Of a stretch of 64,000 nt of DNA, positions 51,568 through 62,634 are shown piece by piece. The notes beneath the pieces were generated by a model. The model made no database searches. It worked only from the letters and a program-made list of their open reading frames with translations, and had not been told where the DNA came from. A program made the translations under genes and the position numbers. Each line of letters begins with the position of its first letter. Positions within the stretch are counted from its first letter, which is position 1. This stretch comes from Pomacea canaliculata (taxonomy: Eukaryota; Mollusca; Gastropoda; Architaenioglossa; Ampullariidae): assembly GCF_003073045.1 (NCBI RefSeq), contig NC_037592.1, positions 41,101,760 through 41,165,759 of the forward strand, read 5' to 3'.

Positions 51568-53268
51568 AGGCCAAGGTACATCTAGATGGATGTGGTAGTA
51601 CTTATGGAAGTCAAAATATTGACGACAGCTTTGTTCGAGGTTTCAAAGATGTGTCACGTGACTTAAAAAAGTATTTTAAGCATATTTTATTCACTCAATT
51701 CAATATTTGTATATGAGAATTATCATTGCTACATATACCATTCAGAGTATCTTTACCTCCTGACACATTCTTTCAGTACGAACAGAAAGACATGAGAAGA
51801 TAAAGAAAATATCAGGGAATATGAGAAAGAGAATTAAAGGGAAGAAAAGAGTATTTACCAGATTCTACTCTTTGTGTTCATACCAACAGTTCAATGTATG
51901 ACTTCCATATTAAAGTACATAAATCCTCATTATGCTTTGTTACACCATATCTTTAAAAAATTTTCTGTTCTTTACAATTTTCAAATAATCATCAGAGATG
52001 GTTTTATTATTATACCTTTGTATATCTATATAGGTGTCTTACTAGCAATATGTCTAAAATGTTTGCATATATCTACATATTAATATATACATACATATCT
52101 TCTTGTACTTCAAATAAAATATGCTCTTTAGAAAAGTGAAACTTTTGAAGGATGTGCATTTAGTGGTCAAGACTGGCTGTAGCTCTTGCCAGAATACACT
52201 AGGACCCTGACATTGCCATAAGACAGGATTGACTGTCTCTTCCACAACAAGATACACAGAAGTTAATCTTTCTCATTCTTATGAAAAGGAAAATGCTATA
52301 AACTATTCATCACTGGAACGATTTTAGTTGTCCTGTCATTTATTTAATACAAGTTTCCAAGGTATCTTTTCAAAATTATCATTTTATTTAATCACTGCAG
52401 GCAGAAAAAACTTTGTTAAAGATTTATATCCCTTGCAATCTTTGGCTATACTTTGCTATCCTTTTGTTTGTTATCTTTAAGAATTTTAATTTGTAGCTTA
52501 TTTAGAAATTGTTTAATTGCTTCTGTAGCACATCCAAACTGTAAACAAATTGTGGTCGTTGAGACACATTTTATTGTTTACTGAACAGTTTTTTGCGCAT
52601 ATATGCAATATCTGCATTATTCATAAAAATGTCTACATGCATGCTATACTGATGGTGTCATGATGCTCGAGGGACTGTTTCAGTCTTTAATGAATACAAA
52701 ACTTGTTAGAGATTAGGCCTGAAGCCAATGTGTAGTTGACTCAATGAATAAAGTTTAAAAGGATGAAAAAAACAAGCCATGCTTAACAACTATCTATGGA
52801 TCCCTTAATCTCTACTTCGTAATCAATTCCCAATTTTTGTATATTTTCTTAAAAAGAAACGCTAATAATGCACTTTGTTTCTTGTCCAATTTACACTTGC
52901 AAATAAAATTGTTGCTTCTGGTTGAAGTATCTCGTCTACTGTCTGTTTGACAATGTGCATCGATGCAACTAGTTACTAGTGTAATATATTCGCTCAGCAC
53001 TACATTGTATTGTATTATTGTGTGTTAACCGTGGGGTTTTCTAGGCTGTTCAATTATCTCCCTTTCACTGCCACACACGGTACATGTCAACAATACAAAA
53101 CTTTTAGCAAATGTAAACAACTAGTTTTTATATCTGTGTGTAGATGGGCTTGCGACCCCATTGAAGTTGTATGAGAACAATCAGGTGGACTGGACTAGGA
53201 AACCATAATTTATTGCTCCTTGGGCACAGACAGGTTGTACTGGATGCGAGAACGGATGGCTAACCCAT

Positions 53269-53308
<40 letters not shown>
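53269..53308 (+). repeat. (CAA)n microsatellite
   Basis: About 13 uninterrupted CAA units in AT-rich intergenic DNA. Confidence 0.95.
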
Positions 53309-53309
<1 letters not shown>

Positions 53310-53749
53310 CATCCTTGACATTGATGGTTCCCCCAGTCTACAGTTTAGGCCAACAAGTGTCCGACATTATCTTTCCCTGGATTTCCAAAGAATGAGCAAA
53401 TGCAAAAGCTTTGGCTTGTACAAATTCGTTTGAGCTTATGTTTATTTGTGCATGTGCAAGGATGTCTAGGTGTGTAGCATGTGCGGAGACATTGTTAGCT
53501 TGAACTCCTAGGAGGAGGTTTTGTATATTAAATAGTCATGATAATTTTATTGTAATTATTGTTATTAACGTACTTTCACTGCACAACTACAAACATAAAG
53601 TTGTGCATTAGAAAAAAAAGGTTTTCCGGAAACTTTTTAATTGTAAGCATACATTTTACAGACTTCAAACAGCTTTTTCTCTAGGCTTTTTATAGGAGCA
53701 GAGAATATTTACGAAAAGGTTGATTGTGGAGACTCAGGGGACAGTAGTG

Positions 53750-53906
53750 CCAGGTAGGCTGGGAATTGACACTTTGTGAAGTGTTAACACACTGTAGCCA
53801 AACTACAGCTTGACTAAACAGAGCAGGCTGTTGTAGGCTGATAATTTTTGGATTATGTTATTAATATCAAAATAGCCCTTGGAGGAAAAAAGGTTCCCCA
53901 CCCCTG
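53750..53906 (-). mobile_element. Possible hAT fragment with CAGGGGTGGGGAACCT end
   Basis: Read from 53906 on the minus strand the sequence starts CAGGGGTGGGGAACCTTTTTT, a hAT-type terminus, exactly where the LINE frame is cut. The other end is unclear and no target duplication was found, so this is tentative. Confidence 0.35.
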
Positions 53907-54147
53907 ATGTAGGGACATGTCTGCAGTGACAATGAATCCCATATTCCTGATAGAAGATGTAAAGGTGATGTTGATGTCGCCCACCGTGATGTGATTTGTG
54001 GACGGATTGGTGGATTCTCAAGTATAGGATGGCTTCCGGTTTATCATCGTTGAGTTTGTTTTCTAACAAGCAATCTTCGACATCACTAATAATGCTCATG
54101 GCAGAAACATCGCCACGGTCAAGGGCAGATAATATGTCGGTGGTCAC
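53907..54147 (-). mobile_element. Internally deleted LINE reverse transcriptase remnant
   Basis: The minus strand encodes VTTDILSALDRGDVS, then directly NKLNDDKPEAILYL, then VGDINITF and RNMGFIVTADMSL. In CR1/Jockey-type reverse transcriptases these blocks are in this order but the first two are over 100 residues apart, so the catalytic centre has been deleted. It lies just upstream of the GIMAP gene 3 promoter. Confidence 0.75.
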
Positions 54148-54352
54148 TTTAATTAAATTTAATTAATGTGTTATCAGTACTGTGAAAAGGTGGGTATGCT
54201 GCCTGAGCATGGGGGTGGTTGTGTTATAAGTAACCCGGAACTGCGTCGGAACTGCTTTCTCCATGAGTAGATAAGACCACACAGGTATGCATGGACCGGT
54301 GAGCCACTGGTTGTCATGACGTAGTTGCTTGTATTTTTAGTTACTCGTGCAT

Positions 54353-54363
54353 TGCGCATGCGC
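54353..54363. promoter_or_regulatory. NRF1-like palindrome, GIMAP gene 3 promoter
   Basis: TGCGCATGCGC ends 74 bp before the start at 54438. TGACGT half-sites (CRE-like) occur at about 54317 and 54417. Confidence 0.65.
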
Positions 54364-54437
54364 CGTATTGTCCTCTCACCACAGCGCGACACTCGTTGGT
54401 GCAGACGGCGGATTGTTGACGTCTTTCTGTACACGAC

Positions 54438-56856
54438 ATGGCGCACAGGCCAGGTATGTCTTCTGGTATTATTATAATAATAGAGGAATCCTAAGTCTGA
54501 AAATGTCTGTGTCCACCAAACCTAACGCGTTGTGTGTTGTAAGTGTAGGTGTGTACCTCAGTCTTTGTTAAGACATGGCTTTACGAGTTTTTAGACGTTC
54601 CAGAAATATTCCTGATTGTTATATTTTTGTATGAGCTGACAGTTTAGTGTTGTGTACAAAACGGTTGTGGAACTAGGCTTGTGTGTGTGTGGGTGAAGTG
54701 ATTATGTTGCGAAGTAGTTGCTGCAGTTATAATCCACAGGTAAATTGCCTCCCGAGGTCGTCAGTGAATTCAGATATCTCTGGCCTGAAGGTGTGGTATA
54801 CTGTTGAAACTGTTCTATTGCTTCCGTGTCTGTCTCTAGCCTAAAGCTGATGACATGATCCGAAAAAGACAGACATAAATCCTATGGACGTGTGTCAATC
54901 AAATGATTCCAGTCATTTTGCCTTTCAGATCAAATTGAAGCGTGGGCACAAGAGGAAGGCCTTGACCCTCGGACTGTTGAGATCCTCAAGGACGAGGGTT
55001 TCACCTCATTGTCCCTACTGCGCATGCTCACGGCCCATGACATTGAAGTAACCTTTCAAGTGCCCCGCAGGTTGTCCTTGGCGCAATGTCTTGTCCTCAA
55101 GAGAGCCCTTGCCCTTCTGCCGACTAGCACTGACCATGTGGATGCTCAGGTCAAGTCTTGGGCCAACAAGGAGGGGATAAGCAACTGGACACTCACCGTG
55201 TTGGAAAGAAAGGGACTGACATCACTAAAGAAACTGCTTTTGCTCAAATCAGAAGAAGTAAATGAATTCTTCAATACTGGAGTCTTGTCCGGAATAGAGC
55301 TGTTAGCTTTTAAGAGGGCCATTGAGGTACTTCAGAACAGCCAGATTTGTTCTAAGATGATCCAAGAGACCAAGAGAGAGAACTTACAGACAACTGCAGA
55401 TAAAACAGGGACAAAAGGAACGAACTCCGTAACAACGGGAGAGAAAAATCAGCAGCAGGTGTCGAAGTTGTCGGGACAAGCGAGTGTTCCCTCCTCTGAC
55501 ACAGGGCAGTTAAAAACAGTCAGGGGGTCGGTAGCTTCTGATGACGGTAAAAACGAGAGTGGGTCTGGAAGCATGCTGAGCAGACTATTCAGTGGCAGAA
55601 CAGGTATGTGCTGTTTCACTTTCTCCAGGTAGAAATTGCATTCGCTTATGTCATGTGGGCGGTCCGGTGGGCGAGGGTTATCGCTTGTCACCAAAACAGC
55701 GAGGGTTGGCTGTCCGGAGTTCAACTCTCGTCTCGGTTAATAAGTCACTATGTTTAACAGTCTTTCAGTTTTTAATGTGGTATCGTGATGGCATTAAAAT
55801 GTAACCTCCAATATACTTTCCATAATCAGCATAAAAATTAAACGTTTTTTAAAAAAAAAACAGTCATGATATACTTTAAAGCAACAGGCTGTTCGTGAAT
55901 GTATTTCAGAACATCACATTTTTGAAGCACATGATTACCCAACAGATACACACCTCAGTTTTGCGATATCCCTTTGTAATGTTTTTGTCAGAAAATCTTC
56001 GCCTGGTGCTTGTGGGCAAGTCTGGAAGCGGGATAAGTTCCACAGGAAACACTATTCTGGGGACCAACAAGTTCAAAGTTGGAAATGGGGTCAAAAGTGT
56101 CACTAAAGTCTGCGAGTTTAAATCCGTGAAACAGAGATCGTTGACCATCGAGGTAACTGTCACAGAGCTACAGGAGCTAGGTTACAAAGCTTTGACAATG
56201 TTCTTGCTTAACCCATTTCGTAGCAATTTCAGTATACTGCACATTCTATCAAAATATCACCAGAAGGAAATTCCTTGATCTGTAATTTTACATTAAATGT
56301 AGAATTCTGTGTTATTACCAAATTAGTGATGTAGCTATGGATTTCAAATTTCGAAAATATGAGAATACAGAGAAAAGCAAACGTAGGATAGGCAGATAGG
56401 AAGACAGATGTGAAAGAAGAAAATATTTTGTGTCCTCAGGTCATGGACACCCCGGGACTGTTCGGTGACCTGTCAAACGAAGACGTCGCCAAGGACATCG
56501 TGGGTCACGTGCGCGAGATGAGGCCGGACGCCGTGCTGTATGTCGTCAGGTATGGCCGCTACACGGAGGAGGACTTCACGACCTTCAGGGAGCTCAAGAC
56601 CATGCTGGGCCCGGATCTCCTCAGTCACGTGATCATCGTCTTCACGGAAGGTGACGAGCTGAAGAAAAGCATGGGAAGTGTTCAGACCCTCATCAGCAGC
56701 GCCAAGGACCTGCTGGGCAGAGTATTAGAAGAATGTGGACGTCGTGGAGTTGCTATTGACAACCATGCCAAACAAAGAAAACCCGAATGCGAATCACTCA
56801 TACTGGAGGTCCGTAAACTGACCCGAGATAATGAAGGGCGTCGTCTGACTGTATAG
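54438..56856 (+). CDS. GIMAP/AIG1 GTPase with two N-terminal SAM-like domains, P-loop Lys missing (gene 3)
   Basis: Four exons: 54438-54453, 54929-55603, 55992-56152 and 56440-56856, 422 residues. Residues 6-69 and 80-140 are two copies of a helical SAM-like domain (IEAWAQEEGLDP, VKSWANKEGISN; then FTSLSLLRML, LTSLKKLLLL; closing LKRALALL, FKRAIEVL). A Ser/Thr/Lys-rich linker runs to about 230. The GTPase follows: LVLVGKSGSGISSTGN, where residue 245, normally the invariant P-loop Lys, is Ile (ATA at 56033), then VMDTPGLF, conserved box YGRYTEEDFTTF, VFTEGDEL and AIDNHAK. The C-terminus is short. The family fold is sure; loss of nucleotide binding is a prediction. SAM-like domains suggest self-assembly or partner binding. 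Confidence 0.9.
55655..55745 (+). mobile_element. Probable tRNA-derived SINE head in an intron of GIMAP gene 3
   Basis: GGTGGGCGAGGGTTATCGCT and then GGAGTTCAACTCTCGTCTCG give A- and B-box-like blocks about 60 bases apart. An A-rich stretch follows at 55851. Confidence 0.45.
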
Positions 56857-57699
56857 AAACCTACCTGAGCATGTCTCGTGTACTTTTTTTATCATCCTGT
56901 CAAGTACGAAACTTTGAACCTTATTTGACCTACGTGTTCTTCACTTGTGGAGAAGGTGGAATGGGGTGAGGAGGGTAGAGGAGACAGGAATGAAGGCCTT
57001 TGACATTCATACATAGGTCTTCGATATGATATGAGTGCTTTTCGACATTTACCCCCAAACTGGTTTTACAAGCATATTCATCGTGAGCAGTATCACATCG
57101 AAAATAAATACATACACAAGGCAACATACCGATCATTCTTCAAGATAGACAAGTAAACACATTGTGTCGTTGAAACATACAAGCATGCACATGCTATTAT
57201 TAATACAAACAACATTGTGTCATCAATATATACAAGTATACACATTATATCATTGTTCAAGAAATATTTGTATCTAAAGGAAAATAAATGGAGATATCTT
57301 AAACATATTGAAGTGATTTGAATATTGTATGTGTGAGCATGTAAGAGACGTGAGCTATGGTCATTATGTAATTATGTTCACTTGACCCACTGGACCAAGA
57401 TTATCTGAAATCTTAAATATAGTTTCGTTGCCAGTCTTCAAAAGTTGCAAATACTAATTAAAATTTATGTTATTTCAGTAATAAAATAAGCGGTTAGCTC
57501 AGTATGGGGTACATTAATCCCGTGTGCTTTTTGTGCACTTTACTAGTTCAGCAGAAGGACTAAGCAGTTATATTGCAACATCTTCCATTTTAAACCTGTG
57601 TAAATACCTTCTCTACTGTGGGTATGTTTCTATATTTTGAAAGTTATGAAGACTATCCGTTTGTGGTGCCTACCACGTGTGATACCTATGAACAAAAGC

Positions 57700-57772
<73 letters not shown>

Positions 57773-59003
57773 TTCTAGATAATTCGACCACCGTAGCACG
57801 CATGAATACTGTTTATCGGAGTTCAGCTGTGGTGGATTGTATTTATTTATTTGCATTAATAATAATTTGTTATTGAACAGAAATATTCGGTGATCGTCTA
57901 AAACTTAGCTCTCAGTCACTTGATGGACATCTATGTTTAGACTGACCATTTTGAACAGATTTTATTGACAGTCTCAACGTCGTTAATATCTTACAGAGAG
58001 ATGTAGACTGTTCGATGACAGGCGATTCCAAGATGGAAGCTGCTTACTTCTTGTAAGCTTGTTGTTCTATTCCATGTCTTTACTCACATTAACGGAAAAA
58101 CATTTCTGAAAATTTTACCAGAGATATCCTTGACCTTTTGTTATTTTGAGATGCAAAACAACCTATAAACATATAATTCTGTCGACAGTTTATGAGAAAC
58201 ACGGAGCTGATATATTTTTCTTGACATTCGCACTTCATTCAGGAGAAATGAAGCGAAGATTAAGAGGAAACAAGATACGCTGGTCACAGTGACTGCAAAT
58301 CCACCTTTTCACCCGGGTTCTGAGGTAAACAACTAAAATTTAAAGAAATAGGACATGTGTGTGTGTGCGTGCGCGCGCGCGTACATTCGTCATTACCTAT
58401 GCACGTTTTCTTTAGTTTGAAAGTAAGTTGATTTCCTCGCGTGTGTGTGTGTGTGTGTGTGTTCGTCCGTGTGTGGGATTTTGAGTGTGTGTGTGTCAAA
58501 ATTTATTAAAATCTAGATTTATTGTGAAACCATTTCTACAATTTTTTTCTAAGAACAGTGTAACTCTATATACACATTTCTGATGATGAAAGTTTCAAGG
58601 AAGAAATGTTTCCACGGCGTTTAAAGGTCGTGCTTGTATTTGTTCTCCATCCAGCACTTTAGAATGTCAATGACCGTTAGCTGTGAAGTTGTATTTGAAT
58701 CATTTCTCAGAAACCTTCTTTCAGGATGTCTTGTCATTAAGGTGGGTGTGTCACATACGTGCCATTCCCAGCTTAAAAACACGGTTTGTGAAGGTGAGAG
58801 GTGGGTTAATCACTACTTTACATATCAATCAACACTGCACAGTCCTAGAGGAGGCTTGAAGGTGACCTTGGTGAACAATGGACCAATCGCAATCTACTTT
58901 GCTGTTGACAGATACCCAAGTAACAGACCCCATATTTTCAAGTCTTTACCTTGGTTCTGCGTGCAGCTGTCTGACCGACCAGAGGCAAGTCAGCGCTTGA
59001 AGC
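56857..59003. other. Intergenic between GIMAP genes 3 and 4, with gene 4 promoter
   Basis: AATAAA words at about 57103 and 57284 could end gene 3. A long (AAT)n array and GT/GC repeats at 58355-58495 follow. GGACCAATCG at 58880 is a CCAAT-type box about 120 bp before the gene 4 start. Unlike genes 1-3 no TGCGCATGCGC palindrome was seen here. Confidence 0.5.
57701..57772 (+). repeat. (AAT)n microsatellite
   Basis: About 24 uninterrupted AAT units. Confidence 0.95.
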
Positions 59004-62000
59004 ATGTCGTCCAAACAAGGTAACTACCTTTAACCACCTGTTGAAAACTTTAGCTAATAAATATATTCGGTAACTTCTTAAACTCAATGTGGACAAAATA
59101 AAGGTTAGACTCCACAATAATAAATCTCCTATAAAATACAGACAGTACAACATTACAAAATTTGATTAGGTTAGTCCAAAACGTTAGCGCCTTTCACTAA
59201 TACCATGAGGGTTCTAATCTAACCTCCGACAAGCTATCTTTCTCTTTATGTGGCATCTGTTTATAGGAGTGGCTGCTTTGCACAAACAGACCTATAGCTA
59301 CTTAATACATTAGCCCTCTTCGTAGCTAAGGCTGTACATATAAGGCATCCACTACAGACCTCCATTTTTTCTGTCATCAGCAAGTTCAGGCATGCTGTTC
59401 CAGGACAGTTTCAGTTCTCTCTACTAATCTTCTCCATGTTTCCTTTGGCTGAACACACTTTCTCTTGTCTGGCCAATGAAGGGTTATTTAATGTGATGCC
59501 TCTGGTTTCATACATATCTTAGCCATTTCCATCTTCTTTTTTAGATTAAGGTTGTGAAATTTGTGCAGCGGTCTCTTGTAAAGATTTCTTCATTAGTAAT
59601 TGTGTTAGTCCAGAATATCTTCAAGATTTTCCTCAGACATTTGGTTTGAAAGGTCGCTAGTTTCGACCTGATGTTTGCTGATATCTTCCAGCACTCCCTT
59701 CCAAAGAGTAAGACCAAAAGAAGAATTTATGAATATTCTTAATTCACATTCTTTCCTCTATCTCCATCTGTTGTTACTAGACTGTCAAGGTGTGCTAATT
59801 CTTGGACTCTATTTCTTTGTTATCAATTATAAGGGGTCTTGTTGACCCGGCATTTTGCCTCATTTCTTTTGTTTTTATCGTGTTTACTATTTTTGGTGCA
59901 GTTTTGGTCACATTGTTCATCTTTCCCTGCACGTCTGTGTGTTAGCTGGATAACTGGATCATTTCTTGTCTAAGCCAGCCCAGTTCAGTATAAATAGGAA
60001 TGGTGAGAGAAACATTCCTGTTTAATAACAGTGTTGATGTTGTAGTTTACTTGCTGTTGCTAAAAAAAACTACCTGGCAATTAAAGCCTGTAAAGGGTGT
60101 TTTTTTATCACGTTTACTTTTTTTCGTGGTGTTCCATAGGGACGCATGATATCCCATAATGGCTCACGGTGTATGCTGTCAAATGCTTTCTCAAAGTCTA
60201 TGAACAAATCATACAGAGTACAATTCCATCTTTTGAATTGTTCTATAATTTCTCTTAAGGTGAAGATTTGATCAGTGCATTATCTTCCTTTTCTACAGCC
60301 TGCTTGTTCTTGGCATCAAGAACATTGGTGAGTCTCTTTAAAATGGTACAACTAAAGAACTTGCTTGTTTGTGGTGACAGGGTTATGCCTCGCCAGTTGT
60401 TGCAGACTTCTAAATCATCTTTCTTTGGCAGTTTGAAGATTATGATTTTTTTCCCCATCCATCTGGTTTTTCTTCAGGATTCAATATTTTGTGGAAGAGC
60501 AACTTTGATATTTCTTCTTCTTCCAAATTTAATTAAAATTTCGGAGAAAATCACATCAGGCCCTAGCGCTTTGCCATTTTTGTGCTCTTGGATGGCTTCC
60601 TTTACTTCAGCGATGGTGACTGGACAGGTTTATGTCCAGGTCTTCTTCACTTTCTGGGATATTGGCTAGTACTGGAGGGCTTGGTCGGTTGAGCAGCCTC
60701 TCGACTTTCTTGCTTTCTTCAGTCATAGTATTTCCATCACACGCTGTTACAGGTAGGTCATCACTGTCACTTCTACTTCTTGTTAGCTTTTTTTGAGATC
60801 TTGTAAACCAAATTCATATCTTCAATGACCACCGCTCTAACAAAATTTAAAAGTAGCACATTGAAAGTTGAAACTAATTCCAATAAACAAAAATGAATTT
60901 TCTTCTACAGATGAGCATTTTCGTATCCTCCTCCTGGGAAAGTCTGGTAGCGGGAAAAGTTCTACAGGAAACACGATTCTTGGCGAAGACAGGTTTAAGA
61001 CAGGATCATTTTTGACAGGAGTGACTAAGGATGCAGAAAGATATGTGGTGACCCACAAGAGGCGGACTATTGAGGTACCCATACTAAGAATATTTGAATA
61101 GGACCCTGCTGAATGTAGGTGGATATAGCCAGCTCGTTACTTACTGTATTTATGTGCTCAATTATCATAGAGCAATTGCTTCTGGCGTTGTTTTTTTCTG
61201 TATGAGAGCTTAAGAATCAAATCACACCCTGACATAAATAGAGAGAGGCAGCACAAACTCTGAGACAAATAGCCTTTGTAGAATGTTCTTTAAATTCTGT
61301 CAGCGCCTTAAAGACATGCTGCAGAAATCCAGCGCAGAAACAGAAATTCTGCTAGAAAACATCATAAAAAAATAACGTGCCTCTAGTGCACCAGCTGAAT
61401 ACTTACCTTCTCAAACTGGGCAATAGAGCGAGCTTCCGTCTGCACTTTGCTCCTAGATGAACCCTCCCTGGAATTACCGAGTACGCTGAAGGCACACAAC
61501 TATTCTCTAGCTTATGAGAATGTTTAAGATGTAACTTTTGTCTCTTTATTTCTGTTGGATTAACTAAAAGTCTCGTTGTAAGACTAAAGATTTAAAATGC
61601 GAGCACTGAAGATTACGTCAGTCCTAACGGTCAAAGTAGTCATTCATGTCTCATCTGTCGTGTCACCGTGAAGGTCAAATCAGATCTCACTCAACAATGA
61701 CAGCAAACTGTAGTAACTGTTACAACCTATATCCTTCATTCATTCAGTCATCCCTCAACTATCACGTTTGTAGTCTAGTTCTTCTTCTGGCGACACACAC
61801 ACAAACACAAACTGATGTCAACGCTCAGTTGTTCAGTTGCTGTCAGCGTCTCTAAAATAATAAGCAAGTGAGGCAACATACTGTTCATGGTTGAGTCCGT
61901 GACAGCATTGACATCTCTTGAAAATACCCTGAAGTATCATCTTAGAGTTTCGTGGTGGCCGAACTAGACCAGTGTAGGTAGTTTCAGTCTTGCGAGAACA

Positions 62001-62584
62001 GGTCCCTGCTGTTCTACTAGCGTGGCGACCATGCTCTATGCAAGGTTATTGGTTTTATTTTCTCTGGACTTGAGGGGACCAGTTTTGCCTCCGCAGTTTT
62101 ATTTTTCTGCTTTAATTTGTTGAGATTGTTTCATTGTATTGACCTAAACGTTTTGGTGACGTCCTCGGCATTTTGAAGGACTTTACCTGCCTATGGGTTT
62201 GGGTTTTTTTTCCATCTAGTGATTTCCTCGACCAGCCTTAATTAGCTATCGCGCCATGACAGTTTTTTTTTTTCACATGTCCTCACTGCGGTGGACCTTA
62301 CATCATCGCCAGTCATGTTTTAACATTGTTGTAGTTTATGTTTGCTTGGTAAGTATGTGGATATCAGCAAACTTCTCACGATATTGTCTACGCTCTTGAT
62401 TTTTTCTGGTTTTTTTTTTTTTTTTGACAAATGGCTTGACGATCTTCAGATGTAAACTGTGACTCATCAACATCTTGATCTAACAAGATGTCATCTTCAG
62501 AACAGCCCTGGGTTATTTAACGAGTACACCATTCTTTGTAAATCGCTGTGAGCTCGCACCTATGGCTGAAATTCGGTGCTGTAG

Positions 62585-62634
<50 letters not shown>

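Larger units (their letters stand above)
51568..54352. other. Intergenic between GIMAP genes 2 and 3
   Basis: The proximal part parallels the gene 1 3' flank. AAATAAAATATG near 52111 is a possible poly(A) signal for gene 2. A (CAA)n microsatellite, a hAT-like end and a LINE remnant are listed separately. Nothing coding of the host was seen. Confidence 0.5.

Noticed and set aside
58634-59023. 129-codon frame overlapping the first exon of GIMAP gene 4, with a GGLKVTLVNNGPIAIYF stretch faintly like a papain-type protease
   Set aside because: The catalytic residues and neighbouring motifs are absent, and the region is better explained as the gene 4 promoter and leader.
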